Assembly (NCBI RefSeq): GCF_029263155.1
Contig: NZ_JAJCYB010000002.1
Coordinates: 1-48,172, forward strand
Source: Pseudonocardia sp.
GTDB lineage: Bacteria > Actinomycetota > Actinomycetes > Mycobacteriales > Pseudonocardiaceae
Reading direction: 5' to 3'
Length of the DNA stretch: 48,172 bases
Shown here: piece after piece, positions 1-8,363 of the stretch
Position numbering within the stretch: the first letter of the stretch is position 1
Layout of the letters: each line of letters begins with the position of its first letter
Translations under genes and position numbers: made by a program
The notes under the pieces: model-generated
The model's database searches: none
The model's input: the letters and a program-made list of their open reading frames with translations, nothing else
Told to the model about the DNA's origin: nothing

Positions 1-398
1 GGTACGGCCCCATCCCCGCGCACCTGGCCCGCGACATCGCCACCGACGCCGTCTGGCGGCGCCTGCTCGTCGACCCCGCCTCCGGAACCCTGCTCGACTA
101 CGGGCGCACCGTGTACCGACCCCCCGCCGGGCTCGCCGACGTCGTCCGCGGCCGCGACGTCACCTGCCGCACCCCGGGGTGCCGCCGCAACGCCGCCACC
201 TGCGAACTCGACCACGTCACCCCATGGAACACCGGCGGGCCCACCGACGAGGCCAACCTGTGCACCGCATGCACCACCCACCATCACATGAAGGAACACC
301 CCGGCTGGCAGGTCGTCCTCCACCACGACCGCCGCGTCGAGTGGATCACCCCCACCGGACACCGGTACTGGACCCAACCCCACGACTACCGGGAGTAG
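1..398 (+). CDS. HNH endonuclease of the DUF222/13E12 family (C-terminal part)
   Basis: The reading frame is open from base 3 to the TAG at 396-398, so only the last ~131 residues lie in the window and the start is outside. The visible part is the HNH nuclease module: a Cys pair (TCRTPGC), then CELDHVTPW, GGPTDEANL and the HHH run, which is the usual actinobacterial layout of a zinc-supported HNH fold behind a DUF222 region. Such multicopy genes (13E12-repeat type) are common in actinomycetes and may be mobile or phage-related. The substrate is unknown. Confidence 0.85.
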   Translation, partial: YGPIPAHLARDIATDAVWRRLLVDPASGTLLDYGRTVYRPPAGLADVVRGRDVTCRTPGCRRNAATCELDHVTPWNTGGPTDEANLCTACTTHHHMKEHPGWQVVLHHDRRVEWITPTGHRYWTQPHDYRE

Positions 399-415
399 AC
401 CTCCCGGCTACCCGT

Positions 416-1171
416 TCACGCCATCGTCAGGCCACCGCTGACCGACAGGGTCTGGCCGGTGATGTAGCCGGTGGCGTCGGAGGCGAAGAACGCCACGGCC
501 GCGGCGACGTCGGCGGGCTCGGCGAGGCGACGCATCGGGATACCGCGGGTCATCCCGGCGAGCACCTTCGCGCCGTCCCCGGACTTGTCGGCGAACGCCT
601 GCAGCATCGGGGTGTCGGTCGGGCCCGGGCACACCGTGTTGGCCGTGATGCCGTGCCGCGCCACCTCCCGCGCCAGCGTCTTGGTGAACGCGATCGTGCC
701 GCCCTTCGCCCCGGAGTAGACGGCCTCCAGCGACGAGCCCACACGCCCCGCGTCCGACCCGATGTTGACGACCCGGCCCCAGCCGCGCTCGATCATCCCG
801 GGCACCACGGTGTGCGTGACCCGCAGCATGCCCTTGAAATTGATGTCCAGGACCCGTTCCCAGAAGTCCTCGGTGGTGTCGAGGAAGTTCATGAAGTCGT
901 CCCAGCCCGCGTTGTTGACCGCGATCTCCACCGGGCCCAGCTCGGTGGCGACGGCCCGGACCGCGGCCTGCACCGAGCCGGTGTCGGTGACGTCGGCGTG
1001 CACGGCCACCGCGGCACCCCCGGCCGCTGTGATCGACTCGGCGGTGACGCGCGCGGCGTCCAGGTTGCGGTCGACCACGCCGACCCGGACGCCCTGCGCG
1101 CCCAGCGCCGTCGCGATCCCCCGGCCGATGCCCTGCGCCCCTCCGGTGACGAAAGCCGTTCTCGAACTCAT
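416..1171 (-). CDS. SDR-family NAD(P)-dependent dehydrogenase, BadH-like
   Basis: A 251-residue classical short-chain dehydrogenase. It has the cofactor motif TGGAQGIG at residues 9-16, NNAG at 86-89, catalytic Ser139 and YxxxK at 152-156. The NNAGWDDF stretch, the SDAGRVGSS loop and the GPTDTPML segment resemble BadH (2-hydroxycyclohexanecarboxyl-CoA dehydrogenase), so a hydroxyacyl-CoA substrate is plausible (inference). I chose the ATG at 1171 because GGGAGGAT lies just upstream; the frame continues 11 codons further without a better site. It follows the AtuA-like gene on the same strand, suggesting one catabolic unit. The C-terminal GGLTMA end is typical of the family. Confidence 0.88.
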   Translation of the reverse strand: MSSRTAFVTGGAQGIGRGIATALGAQGVRVGVVDRNLDAARVTAESITAAGGAAVAVHADVTDTGSVQAAVRAVATELGPVEIAVNNAGWDDFMNFLDTTEDFWERVLDINFKGMLRVTHTVVPGMIERGWGRVVNIGSDAGRVGSSLEAVYSGAKGGTIAFTKTLAREVARHGITANTVCPGPTDTPMLQAFADKSGDGAKVLAGMTRGIPMRRLAEPADVAAAVAFFASDATGYITGQTLSVSGGLTMA

Positions 1172-1264
1172 CACGATCCTCCCGGGCGACCGTGGCCTGC
1201 CCACATGATCGCCGGGCTCATCGTGGCAGGACCCGGCGCTGCCGTCCCGCCCGCGCCGAGCGGG

Positions 1265-3037
1265 TCACGACACCCAGGAGGCCGGCACCTCGACCGGCAT
1301 CGCCAGCAGCATCGCGCCGTAGGACTTGCCCTGCGGGTCGAAGCGCAGCGTGGACGTGCCGCCGGTGCCGCCGAGCACGTCGTCGAGCACGATGTTGATC
1401 GCGTGCAGGCCGGGCAGCGCCCACCGTCGCACCCCGGACGGGTGGACGTGCGCGAAGTGCTCCGCCACCCGCGCGGCGCTGACCTGCTCGACCAGCGCGG
1501 TGACGTACTCGGGGCGCCGGGCGAGCACGCCGATGTTGGCCAGGTTGCCCTTGTCCCCGCTGCGCGCGGTGGCGATCCGGTGCAGGGGGACGCTGACGGT
1601 GGGCCCGCCGGATGCGGGCACCGGCGCCTCGGGCAGCAGCGGTGTGGACCTCACGGCGGCGGGATCGCCGGGTGCGACGGGGACGTCGAGTGCCCGGTCC
1701 CCGTCCAGCAGCACCCGCACCGGGGTACCGGCCTTGTCGACGAGCAGGTGGTGCACCTCGATCACCGGCGCCACCCGCGGGCGCCCGCCGGACACGCCGG
1801 TCATGCCCTGCGCGACGAGCGCGAAGGAGGCGAACTCCGCGGAGAAGTACTCCAGCGCCGCCTTCTCGGGATGCCGCACCCCGATCTTGACGACGGCCTC
1901 CGTCGCGGCGGGTTCGGCCTTGTGGCCCACGATGTCCCCCGCCCCCACCACCTCCACCGACGACTCGGACAGCGGCCCGAACCCGGCCTCGGCGATCAGC
2001 CTCTCGACCCGGGTGACCAGCGCCTCGCCCGTCCGCCGCGCCTTGCCCGCCGCGCCGACCCCGGCGAACATCGCGGTGGTCAGCGCGCGGAACCCGGCCG
2101 TGCTGGTGGCCGTGGCCTTGAAGGTCGTCGTGGGTGGCCCGCCGCGCGCGCCCGACACCCGCACGCGGTCCGGGCCGTCCTGGGTCAGGGCGATGTCGCG
2201 CCAGTCGCAGGAGACGTCGGGCATGAGGTACGCGCCGGGGTCGGCGATCTCGTAGAGCACCTGCTCGCCCACCCCCGCGGGCGTGACCAGCCCGCCGGTC
2301 CCGGCGGGCTTGGTGATCACCGCGGTGCCGTCGGGGAAGCACTCGGCGACCGGGTAGCCCATGCGCTCCCAGCCCGGCACGTCCTCCCAGTCGGTGACGT
2401 TGCCACCGGTGCACTGCGTGCCGCACTCCACGATGTGGCCGACGAGCGAGCCGGCCGACAGCAGGTCGTGGTCGTCGTCGGCCCAGCCGAACTCGTGCAG
2501 CAGCGGTCCGAGCACCACCGCGGCGTCCACGCAGCGGCCGGTGATGACGATGTCGGCCCCCGCGCCGAGCGCGACGGCGATCGGCCGGGCCCCCAGGTAG
2601 GCGTTCAGCGACACCGGCGCAGTGGGCACCGGCGCGCCGGTGACCATGTCCGTGGCGCCCGCGCACAGCTCGCCACGGCGGGCCAGCAGGTCGTCGCCCT
2701 CGACGGCGGCCACGGTGAGCGAGAGCCCGGCCTCGGCGACGGCGGCCCGCGTCGCCCTGGCCGCCGCGGCGGGGTTGAGCCCGCCCGCGTTGACCACGAC
2801 CCGGATGCCGCGCGCGGCGATCTCGGGCAGCGCGGGCGTGACGGTCGTGAGGAAGTCGGCGATGAAACCGCCGTCGGGATCCGTGGCGCGCGCCCGCGCG
2901 AGCAGGGCCATGGTGATCTCGGAGAGGTAGTCGGCGACGAGGTAGTCCACCTGCGCGCCGTCGAGGATGTCCCGCAGCGCGGTGCGGGTGTCGCCCCAGA
3001 AGGCCGCGAAGCAACCGATCCTGACCGTGTCCGTCAC
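1265..3037 (-). CDS. AtuA-family (DUF1446) acyclic-terpene-utilisation-like protein
   Basis: A 590-residue protein with the AtuA layout. A large N-terminal domain begins VRIGCFAAFWGD and contains YLVADYLSE, VVNAGGLNP and VITGRCVDAA. A small C-terminal AtuA-like ferredoxin-fold domain starts near ARSGDKGNLANIG and ends GKSYGAMLLAMP. AtuA is encoded with the citronellol/geraniol degradation genes of Pseudomonas, where its exact reaction is not settled. Here it lies between a BadH-like SDR and, further upstream, both subunits of an acyl-CoA carboxylase, which fits a branched-chain acyl-CoA route (inference). The length is normal for the two-domain form. Confidence 0.85.
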   Translation of the reverse strand: MTDTVRIGCFAAFWGDTRTALRDILDGAQVDYLVADYLSEITMALLARARATDPDGGFIADFLTTVTPALPEIAARGIRVVVNAGGLNPAAAARATRAAVAEAGLSLTVAAVEGDDLLARRGELCAGATDMVTGAPVPTAPVSLNAYLGARPIAVALGAGADIVITGRCVDAAVVLGPLLHEFGWADDDHDLLSAGSLVGHIVECGTQCTGGNVTDWEDVPGWERMGYPVAECFPDGTAVITKPAGTGGLVTPAGVGEQVLYEIADPGAYLMPDVSCDWRDIALTQDGPDRVRVSGARGGPPTTTFKATATSTAGFRALTTAMFAGVGAAGKARRTGEALVTRVERLIAEAGFGPLSESSVEVVGAGDIVGHKAEPAATEAVVKIGVRHPEKAALEYFSAEFASFALVAQGMTGVSGGRPRVAPVIEVHHLLVDKAGTPVRVLLDGDRALDVPVAPGDPAAVRSTPLLPEAPVPASGGPTVSVPLHRIATARSGDKGNLANIGVLARRPEYVTALVEQVSAARVAEHFAHVHPSGVRRWALPGLHAINIVLDDVLGGTGGTSTLRFDPQGKSYGAMLLAMPVEVPASWVS

Positions 3038-3090
3038 CGAGGTGAATCAACACCGGTCCACCGGCCACGTCAAGCGGGGCGCGGGCACGC

Positions 3091-3546
3091 TCAGATCGGC
3101 TCCACCGCTGCCTTGATCCGCTGCAGGGTCTCGCGCATGTCGCGCACGTTGGTCCGGTTGCGCAACCTCCCGAGCAGCGCGCCGTAGATCCTGGTCAGCG
3201 GGCGGTCGGCCAGTGCGTAGGACTCGGTGACGTCGGTGCCGGATCCGGACGGGGTGAACCGGTAGTGCCAGGTGTTGACCGGCGAGCCGTTCAGCAGGAC
3301 GTCGAAGCCGAACTCACGGCCGGGGTCGCACGCGGTGACCCGGCAGAGCGTCCAGTAGGTGGGCCCACGGCCGTTGCGCCGGACGTGGCCGCGGAAGCGC
3401 GCACCGACCGCGGGGCCGACGGCCCCGTCGAGCCACTGCGCCTCGAACGTCTCGGGGGAGAACCTACCGACGCTGGTGACGTCACTGACCAGTGCCCAGA
3501 TCCGCTCGGGCGGTGCGGCCATGTGCACCGTCACCGAGCCACGCAC
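3091..3546 (-). CDS. SRPBCC-superfamily protein (polyketide cyclase/START-like)
   Basis: A 151-residue START/Bet v1-like domain. A beta strand (SVTVHMAAPP) is followed by ERIWALVSDVTSVGRFSPE and a C-terminal helix (NRTNVRDMRETLQRIK), a fold that usually binds hydrophobic ligands. The frame runs about 80 codons further upstream, but that part is Arg/Pro-rich and non-protein-like. I placed the start at the GTG at 3546, which sits 8 nt after GGAGG; the GTG at 3555 overlaps that ribosome site. It may help the neighbouring acyl-CoA catabolism, but nothing in the sequence fixes the ligand. Confidence 0.78.
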   Translation of the reverse strand: MRGSVTVHMAAPPERIWALVSDVTSVGRFSPETFEAQWLDGAVGPAVGARFRGHVRRNGRGPTYWTLCRVTACDPGREFGFDVLLNGSPVNTWHYRFTPSGSGTDVTESYALADRPLTRIYGALLGRLRNRTNVRDMRETLQRIKAAVEPI

Positions 3547-3641
3547 CGAGGTCACCTCCCGTGGCCGCCTCCGGCATCCTGTAGCCACCACGCGCCCGGC
3601 GCAAGGGGCGACCCGCACGGCACGCTGCCGGTGACGTGGCG

Positions 3642-3797
3642 CTACCGCCCCGCGCGGCGGGCGAGCAAGGTGCGCGCCCGCTCGCGACGCACCGAACGCG
3701 GGCAGGCGTGGCGCGGCGGGCAGGCGCCGTAGGTGTGGTGCACGGGGACGCTCGTCCCGAGCCAGGACCGCACGACCGCGAACCACGTCCGGAACAT
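3642..3797 (-). CDS. Small hypothetical protein, 51 aa
   Basis: The short frame starts MFRTWFAVVRSWLG and continues with two Cys, several His and an Arg-rich tail. It has no recognisable domain. Support comes from a clean GGGAGG five bases before the ATG at 3797 and its position as first ORF after a gap free of other coding sequence. It could be a small regulatory or membrane-associated protein, or a spurious frame. Confidence 0.4.
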   Translation of the reverse strand: MFRTWFAVVRSWLGTSVPVHHTYGACPPRHACPRSVRRERARTLLARRAGR

Positions 3798-3929
3798 GTC
3801 GACCTCCCGCGACCGGCGTGCCAAGTAGACTAGGCTATCGGTCGTTCATGTCATACCTACAATCGGAGGAGGGTCGGAGCCACTCAGGTATGCCTATCCT
3901 GATGGACTTGACGACCGCTGCACCGCCCG

Positions 3930-5912
3930 TCACCCCGCCACCACGGCCAGCACCTGACCGGTGTCCACCTGGTCCCGCTCGGCGACGCGGAGCTCGGTGA
4001 GCACGCCGTCGGCGGGGGCGGACACGGTGTGCTCCATCTTCATCGCCTCCAGCACGATCAGCGCCTGGCCCGCGGTGACGGCGTCACCCTGCGCCGCGAG
4101 CACCCGCACGACCCCGCCGGGCATGGGGGCGAGCAGCGAACCGGGTCGCTGCGCGGCCGCCGGGTCGGTGAAGCGGGGCACCTCGGCCAGGACCGTGGAC
4201 CCGAGCGCGCTGTCGACGTAGGCCACCCCGGCGGCGCGGTGCACGTCGACGCCGCGGCGCACGCCGTCGACCTCCAGGTCCACGTGCTCCGGTGTGGCGC
4301 ACAGCAGCCGGACGGGCAGCGGCGTGCCGTCGACCTCGACCAGCGGGTCGCGGCCCAGCCGGTAGGCCACGTCCACCGTGCGCTCGCCGACGGTGTAGGC
4401 CACCCGGTGCGGCGCGGTCGCGACGTTGCGCCATCCCGAGGGCATCGCGCCCAGCACCGGGGCGGCCGCGCGGTTGCCGGCCTGCGCGGCCAGCGCGGCG
4501 GCGACGGCGTGCACCCCCGTCACCCCGATTGCAGCAAGGCCACCTTCACGCAACGAGATTGCGTGAAGGTGGCCTTGCTGCAACTCGGTGGGGTCGTGGC
4601 GCGTCAGGTAGCCGGTGTCCGTGACCCCGGCCAGGAACTCCGGCTCGCGCAGGATGCCGACCAGCAGGTCCCGGTTGGTGGTGACGCCGTGCAGCCGCGC
4701 CCCGGCCAGCGCGCGGGCCAGCCGGCGTGCCGCCGCGGCGCGGTTCGGACCGTGGGCGATCACCTTGGCCAGCATCGGGTCGTAGTGCGGACCCACCACC
4801 GAGCCGTCGGCGACACCCGAGTCGACGCGGACCTCGCCGGGCACCGCGAAGCGGTGCAGCGTGCCGGTGGCGGGCAGGAAGCCCGCGGGCACGTCCTCCG
4901 CGTAGAGCCGCGCCTCGATGGCGTGCCCGGTGATCCGGGCGTCGATGACGTCGGGGCCCAGCGGCTCGCCCTCGGCGATCCGCAGCTGCTGCTCCACCAG
5001 GTCCAGCCCGGTGACCAGCTCGGTGACCGGGTGCTCCACCTGCAGCCGCGTGTTGACCTCCAGGAACGCGAACCCGCCGTCGAACAGCACGAACTCGACG
5101 GTGCCCGCCCCCACGTACCCGATCGCCTTGCCTGCAGCCACGGCAGCCGCGCCCAGCGAGCCGCGCAGCGCGTCGTCGACGGCGGGCGAGGGGCACTCCT
5201 CCACGATCTTCTGGTGCCGCCGCTGGATCGAGCACTCGCGTTCGAACAGGTGCACGACCGCGCCGTGGGTGTCGCCGAGGATCTGCACCTCGACGTGGCG
5301 CGGGTCGACGACGTAGCGCTCCAGGAACACGGTGCCGTCGCCGAACGCGGACGCCGCCTCGCGCCGGGCCCCGTCGACCGCCTCGGCCAGCGCCGCCGGA
5401 TCGTGGACGGCGCGCATCCCACGGCCACCGCCGCCGAACGCGGCCTTGACCAGCAGCGGGAAACCGACCCGCTCCCCCAGCGCGGCGAGGTCGACACCAT
5501 CGGACACCGTGGCCCCGGGCAGCACCGGCACCCCGGCCGCGTCCATCAGCGCCTTGGCCTCGATCTTCGACCCCATCGCGGCGATCGCCCCGGGCGGCGG
5601 CCCGACGAAGACCAGCCCGGCCGCGGCGCAGTCCCGCGCGAACCCGGCGTTCTCCGACAGGAACCCGTAGCCGGGGTGCACGGCGTCGGCGCCGGTGGCC
5701 CGGGCGGCGGCGATCACCAGGTCGCCGCGCAGGTAGGTGTCGGTGGGCGCGACGCCGGGCAGCCGCACGGCCTCGTCGGCCAGCGCCACGAACGGCGCGT
5801 CGGCGTCGGCGTCCGAGAACACGGCGACGGTCGAGATCCCGAGCGCGTGCGCGGTGCGCATGACGCGTTCGGCGATCTCCCCGCGGTTGGCGACCAGCAA
5901 CTTCCCGATCAT
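3930..5912 (-). CDS. Acyl-CoA carboxylase alpha subunit (biotin carboxylase plus BCCP)
   Basis: A 660-residue fusion of biotin carboxylase (VANRGEIA start, glycine loop GGGGRGMR, FLEVNTRLQVEHPVTE) and a C-terminal biotinyl domain whose EAMKMEH motif puts the biotinylated Lys near residue 625. It carboxylates biotin with ATP and bicarbonate. The partner is the carboxyltransferase 7 nt upstream. The length suits methylcrotonyl-, geranyl- or propionyl-CoA carboxylase alpha chains. Odd feature: a perfect 25-bp inverted repeat (4529-4583) lies in frame at about residues 444-462, just after the carboxylase domain, adding a stretch that reads LQQGHLHAISLREGG. Confidence 0.93.
   Translation of the reverse strand: MIGKLLVANRGEIAERVMRTAHALGISTVAVFSDADADAPFVALADEAVRLPGVAPTDTYLRGDLVIAAARATGADAVHPGYGFLSENAGFARDCAAAGLVFVGPPPGAIAAMGSKIEAKALMDAAGVPVLPGATVSDGVDLAALGERVGFPLLVKAAFGGGGRGMRAVHDPAALAEAVDGARREAASAFGDGTVFLERYVVDPRHVEVQILGDTHGAVVHLFERECSIQRRHQKIVEECPSPAVDDALRGSLGAAAVAAGKAIGYVGAGTVEFVLFDGGFAFLEVNTRLQVEHPVTELVTGLDLVEQQLRIAEGEPLGPDVIDARITGHAIEARLYAEDVPAGFLPATGTLHRFAVPGEVRVDSGVADGSVVGPHYDPMLAKVIAHGPNRAAAARRLARALAGARLHGVTTNRDLLVGILREPEFLAGVTDTGYLTRHDPTELQQGHLHAISLREGGLAAIGVTGVHAVAAALAAQAGNRAAAPVLGAMPSGWRNVATAPHRVAYTVGERTVDVAYRLGRDPLVEVDGTPLPVRLLCATPEHVDLEVDGVRRGVDVHRAAGVAYVDSALGSTVLAEVPRFTDPAAAQRPGSLLAPMPGGVVRVLAAQGDAVTAGQALIVLEAMKMEHTVSAPADGVLTELRVAERDQVDTGQVLAVVAG
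4529..4583. repeat. Perfect 25-bp inverted repeat inside the carboxylase alpha gene
   Basis: The arms at 4529-4553 and 4559-4583 are exact reverse complements separated by CGAGA. The arm begins TTGCAGCAAGGCCACC. The repeat is read through in frame by the biotin carboxylase gene. Related cores occur at 28793-28849 and 44699-44753. Confidence 0.95.
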
Positions 5913-5919
5913 GGGGTGC

Positions 5920-7518
5920 TCACATCCGGAAGACGCCGAAGCCGCGACGGCCCTCGACGGTGGTGGAGTGGACGGCCGAGAGCGACATGCCGAGCACGTC
6001 GCGGGTGTCGCGCGGGTCGACGATGCCGTCGTCGTAGAGCCGGGCGGTGACGTAGAACGAGTCGGACTCGGCCTCGATCTGGGCCTCGACCGCGGCGGTG
6101 CGCGCCGCGTCGGCCTCCTCGTCGAACGCTCTGCCCTGCGACGCGGCGGACGCGCGGCCGACGATCGACAGCACCCCCGCCAGCTGCGCCGCCCCCATCA
6201 CCGCCAGCTTGGCCCCCGGCCAGGCGAACATCAGACGCGGGTCGAACGCGCGTCCGGACATGCCGTAGTTGCCGGCGCCGAACGAGCTGGCCATGTTGAT
6301 CGTCAGGTGCGGCACGGTGCTGTTCGCCACGGCATTGATCATCTTGGCGCCGTCCTTGACGATGCCGGCCTGCTCGTAGCTGGTGCCGACCATGTAGCCG
6401 GTGGTGTTCTGCAGGAAGACCAGCGGGGTGTCGGTCTGGTTGGCCAGCAGGATGAACTCGGTGGCCTTGCGCGACTCCTCACCGAACAGCACGCCGCGGT
6501 GGTTGGCCAGCACGCCCACCGGATAGCCGTGGACCTGCGCCCAGCCGGTGACCAGCGAGGTGCCGTAGAGCGGCTTGTACTCGTCGAAGTCCGAGCCGTC
6601 GACGGTGCGCGCGAGGATCTCCCGCGGATCGAAGGGCACCTTCGTGTCGGCCGAGACGATGCCGAGGATCTCGTCCGGGTCGTACCGCGGCTCCTCCGGC
6701 AGCCCCCGCGGCGGCGGGCCGAGCTTGCGCCAGTTGATCCGCGTGAGGATCTCGCGGCCGAGGCGGAGGGCGTCGCGTTCGTCGACGGCGAAGTGGTCGG
6801 ACAGGCCGGAGACGCGCGAGTGCATGTCGGCGCCGCCGAGTCCCTCGTCGTCGGCGTCCTCGCCGGTGGCCATCTTCACCAGCGGCGGGCCGCCCAGGAA
6901 CACCTTGGCCTGCCGGTCGACCAGCACGGCGTGGTCGCACATGCCCGGGACGTACGCGCCGCCCGCGGTCGAGTTGCCGAACACCAGCGCCACGGTCGGC
7001 ACGCCCGCCGCGGACAGCGCGGTGAGCTCGTGGAAGATCCGCCCGCCGGGGACGAACAGGTCGGCCTGGGTGGGCAGGTCCGCCCCGCCGGACTCCACGA
7101 GGTTGACCACCGGCAGCCGGTTGACGCGCGCGATCTCCAGCGCCCGCAGCGTCTTGCGCAGCGAGTAGGGGTTCATCGCGCCGCCGCGGACGGTGGGATC
7201 GTGCGCGATCACGACCACCTCGACGCCCGACACCACCCCGATCCCGGTGACGACGGTGGCACCGACCGTGAACGGGGTGCCCCACGCCGCCAGCGCGGAC
7301 AGCTCCAGGAACGGCGAGTCCGGGTCGAGCAGCAGCTCGATGCGCTCGCGCACCGGCAGCCGCCCGCGCTCCCGGTGCCGCTGCTGGTACTTCGCGCCCC
7401 CACCGGCGGCGGCGATCGCGTGCTGCTCGGCGAGCCGATCCAGCAACGCGAGCTGCGCGGCGCGGTTGCGCACGTACACCTCACCACCGACATCGACCGC
7501 CGACCGCAACCGCCCCAC
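5920..7518 (-). CDS. Acyl-CoA carboxylase beta subunit (carboxyltransferase), MCC/GCC-like
   Basis: About 532 residues of the crotonase-fold carboxyltransferase family. Visible motifs are GRLPVRERIELLLDPDSPF, LVESGGADLPTQ, NSTAGGAYVPGMCDH, GGPPLVKMATGE and NTTGYMVG. The LVKMATGE and ADMHSRVSGLSD segments resemble methylcrotonyl-CoA and geranyl-CoA carboxylase beta chains more than propionyl-CoA carboxylase (family knowledge). With the alpha subunit just downstream it would carboxylate a 2-enoyl-CoA. The frame extends far upstream through repeat-rich sequence; I prefer the GTG at 7518, with a GTG at 7533 as alternative. No acyl-CoA dehydrogenase or enoyl hydratase is adjacent. Confidence 0.9.
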   Translation of the reverse strand: MGRLRSAVDVGGEVYVRNRAAQLALLDRLAEQHAIAAAGGGAKYQQRHRERGRLPVRERIELLLDPDSPFLELSALAAWGTPFTVGATVVTGIGVVSGVEVVVIAHDPTVRGGAMNPYSLRKTLRALEIARVNRLPVVNLVESGGADLPTQADLFVPGGRIFHELTALSAAGVPTVALVFGNSTAGGAYVPGMCDHAVLVDRQAKVFLGGPPLVKMATGEDADDEGLGGADMHSRVSGLSDHFAVDERDALRLGREILTRINWRKLGPPPRGLPEEPRYDPDEILGIVSADTKVPFDPREILARTVDGSDFDEYKPLYGTSLVTGWAQVHGYPVGVLANHRGVLFGEESRKATEFILLANQTDTPLVFLQNTTGYMVGTSYEQAGIVKDGAKMINAVANSTVPHLTINMASSFGAGNYGMSGRAFDPRLMFAWPGAKLAVMGAAQLAGVLSIVGRASAASQGRAFDEEADAARTAAVEAQIEAESDSFYVTARLYDDGIVDPRDTRDVLGMSLSAVHSTTVEGRRGFGVFRM

Positions 7519-7640
7519 TACGCCACCCCGCACGTCACGCGAGGCCTCCGTGCTTCTGGATCCCGCCAGCGTTCGTCGCCCACCACGATCACCGCCTCCG
7601 CGACGTTCCCGCCGCCCGTCTCGATCACGCGTCGCCCGCA

Positions 7641-7695
7641 TTCGCGCACAGCCCGCAGTCTCGCGCACAGCCCGCGGTCTCGCGCACAGCCCACA
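7641..7695. repeat. Short tandem repeat, three ~19-bp units
   Basis: TCGCGCACAGCCCGC is repeated at 7641, 7661 and 7680 with small changes, in the gene-free 265 bp between the carboxyltransferase and the DUF6158-like gene. No other feature is seen in that gap. Confidence 0.85.
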
Positions 7696-7783
7696 GCCCG
7701 TGCGACGGTACGAACGGCGTGCGCGGGCCGGCGGGGATCGCGAGCCGTCGTGGACGACACCGGCCGCAGGCGGGGCGACTTGG

Positions 7784-8335
7784 TCACCCCGCCGTCTCCT
7801 CGGACGGCGCGCGGAGTCGGGCCCGGCCGTCGTCGGTGAGGAAGCGGTACGCGCCCGCGGTGGCCAGCAGCGGTGGGTCCTGGGTGTAGAGGCGGGCGAC
7901 GTCGGCGGCGTGCAGGCCCAGCTCCCGCGCGGCCTGGTGCGCCTCCAGCTTGTGCATCCGACCGTCGGGTGCGGCGGCGAAGCGCTCCAGCAGGGCGACG
8001 TCGGCCGCGCCCGGCGCCGGATCGGACTGCGCCTGGGCGAGCTCGGCCAGCACGGCCTCCATCTGGGACCCGAACGTGCGGAGCATCTGGCGCAGCTGCT
8101 CCACCCGGTCGACCTGCTGCGCGGCCTCCCCGCCCGCACCCTGCCAGGTGCGCTTGGGGTGGCGGCGCAGGTACTCCTGCTCCAGCTCCAGCATCCGCTC
8201 GGTGTGGTGGCGGAACTGGTCGGCGGTGCCGTGCAGGAACACCCAGTTGCGGGTGGCGTGCGCCCGGGTGCCCTGCCGCTCCAGCTCGGCGTCGGAGAGC
8301 TCGCGGGCCGCCGTTCCGTGGGTCTCGCGGGTCAT
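7784..8335 (-). CDS. DUF6158-like helical protein
   Basis: A 183-residue, mostly helical, charged protein. The N-terminal half (ELSDAELERQGTRAHATRNWVFLHG, then HTERMLELEQEYLRRHPKRTW) matches what I recall of the actinobacterial DUF6158 family. The C-terminal half, with AHQAARELGLHAADVARLY, has a helix-turn-helix-like feel but no clear DNA-binding motif. I chose the ATG at 8335 (MTRETHG) rather than the codon three positions earlier. It has no membrane segment or signal peptide. The function is unknown, and it is separated from the carboxylase genes by a repeat-containing gap. Confidence 0.65.
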   Translation of the reverse strand: MTRETHGTAARELSDAELERQGTRAHATRNWVFLHGTADQFRHHTERMLELEQEYLRRHPKRTWQGAGGEAAQQVDRVEQLRQMLRTFGSQMEAVLAELAQAQSDPAPGAADVALLERFAAAPDGRMHKLEAHQAARELGLHAADVARLYTQDPPLLATAGAYRFLTDDGRARLRAPSEETAG

Positions 8336-8363
8336 GGCGAGCACCGTATCCCCGACGGGGCAG

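Noticed and set aside
179..3187. Very long plus-strand frame (1002 codons) opposite the SDR and AtuA genes
   Set aside because: The composition is Arg/Gly/His-rich without domains, and it mirrors clear minus-strand genes. It is a GC-driven shadow frame, like other long antisense frames here.
7519..8139. N-terminal extension of the carboxyltransferase frame across the repeat gap
   Set aside because: The translated sequence is low-complexity and includes the tandem repeats and part of the DUF6158-like gene in another frame; the known family length fits a start near 7518.
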